Assembly: GCA_910586985.1 (NCBI GenBank)
Contig: CAJUKK010000001.1
Span: 248,001-312,000 of the forward strand
Origin: an uncultured Christensenellaceae bacterium
GTDB taxonomy: Bacteria; Bacillota; Clostridia; Christensenellales; Borkfalkiaceae
Direction of reading: 5' to 3'
DNA length: 64,000 bases
The position numbers were made by a program, and so were the translations under genes. Below are positions 23,701 through 32,700 of the stretch, piece by piece (position 1 is the stretch's first letter; each line of letters starts with the position of its first letter). The notes beneath the pieces are model-generated. The model saw only the letters and a list, made by a program, of their open reading frames with translations. It ran no database searches and had not been told where the DNA came from.

Positions 23701-26700
23701 GGGTATCGAAACGCGTAGCGACGTTTGCTTGGAGCAACGACGTGTTTACATACGACGGTCTGGAAAAGGTTCCTACGGCAGAAGTTACGAATCCCGTTTC
23801 CGTTGAAGGGCTTGTCGAAAAGTTCAGTGTGGTGGTAGATGGGCGACAGGTAAATGCCGGAACGTACACGGCAACTGTCGGCATTGTCAGCAACATGATC
23901 GACGGCGTTGAATATTCCGACTATGCGGTGTCGGATACGGAACCGACAAGTTCGCATGAGTTTACGATTAACCGCGCGGATCTGAAGGATATTAAACTTC
24001 AAAGCGAAGAGGCGCTGTATAAAACGCCGATGAAACTCGGTATAACGGGTAATCTCGGGGGCGGTAAAGTCGACTTTGAATTGATTGCAGGCGGAGACGG
24101 TAAAGCTACGCTAGAGAAAGTTGGGGAAAGCGGCGCTGAGGAATACGAGCTTACTCCCACGGGAATCGGCGTACAGAAAATAAAGATTAAAATTGAACAG
24201 ACGCAGAATTACAACGCGTTTGAAGGCGAGGCGGAGATTACGATCAAGCCTGCGCCTATGAAACTCGGTTTTGAAACGGATACGGTTGTATACGGCGATA
24301 ATTTAACATTGTCCGTTACCGGTAATTATGACGAGGACAGCGGCGAGACAGGCGCAGTTACATTTGCAGGTATTACGAATACGACGGGGTTTGCCGAGCT
24401 TGATAAATTGAACGGTATTCTTAAACCCAAATCAGTCGGTGAAGTAGAGATATCCGTCAGCGTAGCAGCAACGAAAAACTGGCTTGCGACTGATGCCGTG
24501 ATTAAAGTAACGATCACGCCGCGTCCCGTAGTGATTGAATGGGACGAAAAAACGCTTGAATTTACGTACGACAAGAATGAACACGTACCCGAGGCAATCA
24601 TTTCCAATCTCGTCAATACGGATAAGGCAGAGCTTGAAATTTCGGGCAAACAGACAAACGCAGGGGTTGATTATACCGCAACAGTAATTAAAGTTCTTAA
24701 CGGTAACTATACGTTGGAAGGCGGTACAAATCTTACGACTACGTTTACGATTCATAAAGCGCCGATTACCGTTGTTGTCGATACGCAGACAAATGCAGTT
24801 TATAAACAGGATTATGCGCTTTCGATCAGCGGAAACGAGGGTGGCGGCGAAGTCGTCTACACGGTTGAAAACGGTTACGACGGAACGGACGGCAACGCTA
24901 CGGTGAACGGAGCGACTCTTAGTCCGATGCACGTCGGTAAAGTACTCATCACTGCAGTTGTGGAAGAAACGGCAAATTATCTCGGCGGCACAGGCTACGG
25001 GATACTGGTAATTGACCGCGCTCCGATGCAGCTCGAGATGTCGCCTACGGAAGCAGTGTACGGAACGTCTACGCAGATTATAATAACGGGGAACGGCGAA
25101 GAAGGAGATTTCGGCGCGCTTACATATGCGGTGACGACGCTCAGCGGCGGTACGGCAAGCATTTCGGCGGACGGAATTCTTGATCCGACGCATATCGGTA
25201 CCGTCACGCTTACCGTAACTGCGGCGCAGACGGATAATTATCTGGAAACGACGAAAGAATTTACGGTTACCATTCAGCCTCGACCTGTAAAAATCACGTG
25301 GGAAGATTTGTCCTTCCTTTATGATGGAAGTACGCATAACCCTACTCCGACGGTCGTTGAAACGGTCAACGGCGAGGAAGTTACGGTAACCGAGATGACG
25401 TCCCCGCAGAAGAACGTTGTCGCGGCGGACGGCACGAGAAAACACAAAGCGTCTGCAATTAAGCTTTCAAACGAGAATTATACAGTTGAGAACGGAGAGG
25501 GTGTAACGGTTGAATTTGAAATTTTGCCGCTTGCCGTAGAGCTTAGTTGGTCTAACCTTGAATTCATATACAACGGAGAAATTCAGCGTCCTACGGCGAC
25601 GGTGGTTAATCTCTGCGCGGATGATATTTGCGAAGTTACAGTACTCGGCACGCGCGATGCTGGCGATGGTCTGACTGCGGTTGCACAGGCGCTTTCCAAC
25701 AGTAATTATACGCTCGACGGCGGAAAGAACCTGATGACGACGTATAAGATCAATCCGTTGACGGCGATTCTCGGTTGGAAGGACACTACGCTCGTTTATA
25801 ACGGTTCGTTGCAAGGACCAACGGCATTTGTAAGCAATTTGATTTCTCCCGATGTTTGCGAAGTAACAGTTGTGGGACAACAGATGAATGCTGGCGAGTA
25901 TACGGCGACGGCAATTGATTTGTCAAACGGTAATTATAAACTCAGTGACAGTGAAAGCGAAAATTCTACGCAATATACCATCGAACGCGCGCCTTTGGAG
26001 ATTGCGTTTGATGCAAGCGCAATTGTTTACGGTACATCTCTTACGTTGAGTTTAAGCGGTAATCTGGGGAACGGTGCGGTCAGCTACTCTATAGCCGACG
26101 GCGGAACAGGAAACGCAAATTTAGAAGGGAATATTCTGGTTCCCGTCCACGTTGGATCGGTACTTGTTATCGTAAGAGTCGAACAGACGCAAAATTATCA
26201 GGCATTCGAGGGTGAGATCGAGGTTATGATAACGCCTTTGCCTGTGTCGCTCAGCTGGGCGAAACCTGCCTTTGTTTATAACGGTAAAGAGCAAGTGCCT
26301 GTGGCGACGGTTACGAATCTTGTTAACGGCGATGAAAGCTTTACTGTGACCGTTTCGGGATCAGTCGATGCGGGAACTAATCTGACGGCGACGGCGATTG
26401 GCGTATCTAACGACAATTATACGGTAGAAGGCGGAACAAATCTTACTTGCGAGTACGATATCGCGCCGCTTGCGGTAGAAATCGAATGGGGCGAGTTGGA
26501 GTTGCTATATAACGGCAGAGAGCAAGCGCCTACGGCAACGGTTGCCAACCTTGCAAGAGATACCGACGTGTGTGAAGTAACTACAACGGGTGCGAAGGAC
26601 GTAGGCGATACATGGTTCGGTTATGCGGTCGGAGTTTCTAACTCCAACTACACGGTAGTCGGCGGCAAAAATCTTAGAGTTACGTTTGCAATAAAACCGC

Positions 26701-29700
26701 TTCCCGTTGTAATCGTATGGGAAAATACGGTATTGCCTTATAGCGGAGAGGCGCAAGGGCCGACTGCAACCGTCGTAAATCTTGCGGAAGGTGATACGTG
26801 CGAGGTCGTTGTTGGCGGAAAACAAGTCAACGTCGGTTCGTATACGGCGACGGCAGAGTCTGTGACCAATGAGAATTATACGTTAGAAGGCGTTGAAAAT
26901 CTTACGTCGCCGTTCAGAATCGAAAAGTCTGAGATGCCGCTCAGCTTTGGAGAAGTCGAAGTAATTTACGGTACGCCTGTAACCCTTACGCTCAACGGAA
27001 ATCCCGAAAACGGTAGAGTTACGTTAACGGTTGATAATACCACGATTGCGACGATCTCGGGTATGACGCTTACGCCGCGAACAACGGGTACGATTAATAT
27101 TACCGTAACGGTTGCGGCAACCGCTAACTATAATGCGACCACAAAAACGCTTCCTTTGACGATTTCTCCCCGCGTTGCGCAGATTTCGTGGAGCAATACA
27201 TCGTTTACTTACGATGGAAGTGAAAAAACGCCGACTGCGACTGTAACGAACATTGTAAGCGGCGATACGGTGACGGTGAACGTGTCTGGCGGGCAGACGA
27301 ATGCGGGCAATTATACGGCATATGCAGTTTCGTTATCCAATTCCAATTACATTCTGCCCGAGAATACGGAGCAAAATCCCGACGGAGAAGATATTCCGTT
27401 TGTAAATGTTCTGGAATGCTCGTTTGTGATAAACAAAGCGGAGATCACTGTAAGCATTACGTCCGTTAAAACTACGTTCGGCGTAAGCCTTGGTTTGGAG
27501 GCGAGCGTTAAACTTAAAAACTCCGGAACTGAAATTTTATTGCCTCCGGAAGATATCGTTTGGTCTTTTGTAACGGATACAACGCTTGCGAGCATTGCGG
27601 GCAATATGCTCATGCCGTTAGGCGTCGGTTCGGTAAGCGTAAGAGCATACGTTGCAGATTCGCAGAATACGAACGAGGCGGAGGCTACGGCGAATATTGT
27701 CATTGAAAAAGGAAAGCTCCCGCTTGCATTTGCTGATTTTACCGCAATGTTCAGTAAAGATACGACGCTTGAAGTTATCGGCAATAACGAGGATTCTCCG
27801 ATTCGCTTTACCGTTAGTTTCGGTAGCGGTGCGGATGACGGTGCGGCGACGATTACGGGAAATGTATTACATGGAACGAAGGCAGGTAAGGTGACGGTAA
27901 CTGCGCACATTGATGCGACGGCATATTATCAGGAAGTAAATCTTACGCAGGAAATTATGATTGCGCCGCTTCCCGTTACGCTTGAATGGACGTATCCTAA
28001 CTTTGTTTATAACGGCAGCGAACAGGCGCCTACGGCAACGGTAGCGAACGCTGTCTCGGGCGAACCGTGCACCGTTACCGTAACGGGAGCTACAAACGCA
28101 GGCGTAGGGCTGACGGCAAGCGCAACGCTTCTTTCAAACAAAAACTATACCTTAGAAGGCGGCGAGAGCATCACGACTTCGTATGATATTGCACCCAAAC
28201 CTATTGACGTAACGTGGGGAAGTACCAAATTCCCGTTCACGGGACAGCCGCAGCATCCTACCGCAACGGCGGTCGGAACGATCGGCGATGAAGTGTGTGA
28301 AATCATAGTGTCGGGTGCGCAAACGAACGCGGGAACTTACGTTGCGACGGCGAGCGGAACGCTTAACAGCAATTATACCCTTGAAGGTGCTACTAACCTT
28401 ACGACGCCTTTTGAAATCGACATGTCGTATCTTGACGATCTCGATATTGCTGTAAAGACTGTTAAATACGGGGATAAGCTTGTTCTTTCTCTTGTCGGAA
28501 ATATCGGCAACGGCGACGTGACTTATACGCTGTCGTTTATAGACGGTGATTCAGGAAAAGCTCGGCTCGACGGCGATACGCTTATACCCGAACACGTCGG
28601 AAAAGTGCTCGTTTCGGCGACTGTAGAAGAGACGATGAACACGCACGCCAAGACGCTTGAAAACGTTGTTATCGTAATTGAAAAAGGCGATCTTGATTTG
28701 TCGCTTGTTAAGAACGAGACGGTATACGGAACTTCGTTTGATCTTGAAACGGTCGGAAATCTCGAAAACGGATCGGTTGAGTATTCCGTTGAAAACGGAA
28801 CGGGATCGGCGATACTTTCAGACGACTTTACGTTTGTACCGACGCACGTAGGAACGGTTAAAGTGATTATCACTGTCGGCGAAACTGAAAACTATGCCGC
28901 TTGTACTGCGGAGATAGAGGTCAATATCTGCGCGTTGCCGGTAATTCTCGGCTGGGCGGTCGGTGAATACGTTTATAACGGCGCAGAACAGGCTCCGACT
29001 GCAGAGATTACCAATTTGGTCGGTTCGGATCAAATTACAGTTAAGGTGCATGGAGCGAAAGACGTCGGCGCAGACGGCGAGGACCTCACGGCTCGCGCAT
29101 ACGAGTTAGAGGGCGACGGTTATGAGAATTATACGTTGATTGACGGTGTAAATTTGGAGATGTTCTTCCAGATATTGCCCTATGAAATTTCGATTGAGTG
29201 GCAGGCTGACGACTTTACGTATAACGGTCAGACGCAGGTACGCCTTGCCGACGCGCTCGGGTTGTTTGCAGACGACGTTTGCATAATCGACGTAGAGGGA
29301 GGCGCGATCGATGCGGGGGAATACGACGTTATTGCAACGGGGACGCAGAATAAGAATTACGTTCTGAAAGCGGCTGATAATCTTAAAGAAAAATTCCATA
29401 TTAAGCGTGCGGATATTACGCCTGAATTTGTTACAACGCAGGCGACGTTCGGGGTGCAGTTGCGTCTCGAATTGAGCGGCAATCTCGGCAACGGCGCAAT
29501 TACATACATTATTGATCCGATCTACGCAGAATTCGCGGAAATCGGCGGGGACAACGGCGATATCTTTATTGCAAATAAAGTCGGCTCCGTAATTGTGAAA
29601 GCAGAGATCGCTGAAACGCAAAACTATAATTCTGCGCGCATTGAACACGAGTTCAATATATATCCCGGCGAACGTAAGATCGAATTGCTTACAACCGAGA

Positions 29701-32700
29701 CGACGTACGGTACGGGATTAGTTCTTGAAATCAGCGGCAACGGCGAAGGCGAAGATTGCGGTGCGGTTACATATCGCGTAATAGGCGGAAATGCCGAAAT
29801 TACCGAAGGCATTCAGCTTAATCCGAAACATGCGGGTACGGTGACCGTTGAAATTACCGTTGAATCAACGTTGAATTTCGGTAAAACGGTAACAACCGCG
29901 ACGGTAACGGTAAAACAGCGCAGAATCGATTTGACTTGGGAAAAATTGGAATTTACCTATAACGGAAGAACACAGACGCCCACGGCAAGCGTTGGGAATC
30001 TTGTCGGAGACGATACGTGCATTATATATGTAAGCGGCGGCGCTGTAGACGCAGGTACATATGAGTGCAGCGTTTCGGGACTTTCCAATTCCGATTACAC
30101 GACGGACGGACTTGTCAATGTAACGAATAACTTTACGATCGGTAAAGCAAGTATCAAATTTGAGATTACTTCGACGAAAGCATATCTTGGCGTTGAACTT
30201 CCACTTACGGTATCAAGTTATCCCGGTGGCGGCGTTGTATCGTACACGTTGCAGAACGGCACGGGCAGGGCGATTTTCTCGGACGAAGATCGAACAAAAA
30301 TTATGCCGCAGTCGCTCGGGACGATCGTTGTTACGGCGAATATTCCCGAGACGAAGAATTACCTGTCTGCAAGCGATACGAAAATGGTCTTTATTGAAAA
30401 AAATAAGGCGCAGATCGAGTTGCTTACGACCGAGGCGATTTATGGGACGCAAATTGAATTACGGTTTAAAATTAACGGACAAGAGGCAAACGTAGACGGC
30501 GGCCCTCAGGTCAACGCATTGTTCTATACGGCGAATATCACCGGCGAGGGGTTTGTGACCGGAAATATTCTTACGCCGAAAAAAGTCGGTACAATCAATA
30601 TTACGATTACCATTCCCGAAACGGCGGAATACGGTATAAGCACTGTTACAACGGAAGTGACGATCAAGCCTCGCCCGATTACGGGTATTGTCTGGGACGG
30701 GTTCGAATTTACTTATAACGGTGAAACTCAAGCTCCTTCCGCCGTAGCAACGGGACTTCTTCCTGAGGATGAAGGGAAGTGCGATGTTATTACCGACGGA
30801 AAAGTAAACGCGAATGCGAAAAACGGCGAGCTTATCGGCGCGATTTATACGGCTCGTGCAATTCGTTTGAGCAACGAAAATTATACGTTTGGCGACGTTA
30901 GCGTTGTATCGCCCGAGTTTATCATCAACAAAGCGTCGATTACGATAACATTGCTTACGGATACGGCAACGATCGATGTTCCTTTACAGCTTGCGATCAG
31001 CGGAAACGATGAAGGCGGTAAGGTAACGTATGAGATTCTCTCTTCCAGCGTGGGGTGGGGCGAGATCGACGGCGATCTATTTACGCCGACTCGGCTCGGA
31101 ACAGTGTATCTGCGCGCGACGGTTGCGGAAACGCAAAATTATCTCGCGGGTTACAGCACGGTAGAATTAGTGGTTGAAAAAACTGCCGCGCCTGTACAGT
31201 TCCTTGAAACGGAGGCGATTTACGGTAATGAATTTGTCCTTCAGGTACGCGGAAACTTTGGCGGAGAGACAACGTTTGAGCTGGACAGCGAAGCGGATCG
31301 TGAGTTTGGTACGGTTATCGATACGGCGTTTATTCCGAGAAAAGTAGGACGTGTAGGCATTCGTATCACCGTTGAAGAAACGGAGAATTATAAAAAGACG
31401 ACGGTAACGCAGTATATTAATATTTCGCCTGCTCCCGTTGTGTTGATTTGGGACGAAACGCTTTCGTTTGTGTATAACGGCGAAGAACAGGCGCCGAAGG
31501 CATCCGTCAATCCAATGTATCTGTATAATAACGACGATCCGTTTGAAATATATGTACAGGGCGCACGGAACGTCGGAACATACACTGCTTTGGTAACGGG
31601 GCTCGAAAACGAAAATTATACGATCGTGGGCGTTGACGAAGAGATGTTGAAAGCTGAGTTTACGATTACTCCGCGTGTGGTTGAATTCGATTGGTCGAAT
31701 CTCGATCTGACGTATAACGGCGAAATGCAATATCCTACGGCGACGCTGAAAGATACCGTTTTGATAGCGGGCGACGAATGTATTGTGACGGTAACGGGCG
31801 CGAAAGATGCAGAAAAGGATATCGTATCGACCGTTGTCAGCATCTCCAATGATAATTATACATTGGAAGGAGCCGATGCGGAGAATTTGACGGCGAAGTT
31901 TACCATTAAACCCAAAGAGATAGAACTCGAATGGAACGATCTGACATTCGAATACGACGGAGCTTCGCATATTCCCACGGCAACGGTGAAAGCGGACGGA
32001 CTGTTCGGCGGAGATGAGGTGCTTGTTACAGTAACGGGCGACGGAATTGCTGTCGGCACATATACGGCGGGCGCAACGGCGCTCTCCAACGGGAATTACG
32101 CTTTGCCCGAGGTTGCGGAGCATGAATTCAGTATTACCGCACGCAAAGTTGTGTTGAGCTGGGGTGAGTTTACGTTTGAGTATAACGGCTTAGAACAAAC
32201 TCCGCAGTTTGAGTTTACCAATCGGGTGGGTGAGGACGACGTAACGGTAGTGTTGACTGTGTCCTGTCCGAGCGCAGGCGAAGGCGACGGAGAAATTCCT
32301 GAATCACGAGAGGGTGTACAGAGCGTCAACGTCGGAAAATACGTTGCAAATCTGACGCTCAGCGGTACGTCCGCAAACAATTACGAACTCGATACAACGG
32401 ATTTAACCAAAGAGTATGAAATTACGCCGAAGTCGGTTACGCTTACGTTGAAATCCAAGGATACGACTGTACGGTACACGGGCGAGGCGGTAACGCTGTC
32501 CGATTGGTATGAATTTATCGGCGAAGAATTCTCAGGTCAGGATGCGGATAAATCACTTGAAGAACTCTTTGATTTGAGTGCAATTTCGGTAACGCCGCAG
32601 TTGCGAAAAGACGGAAACGTTGTCGAGGCAAAGGAAGTTGGACGTTATCAGATATTCCCGACCTACACAGGTGAAATCGGCGGCAATCCCAATTATATTG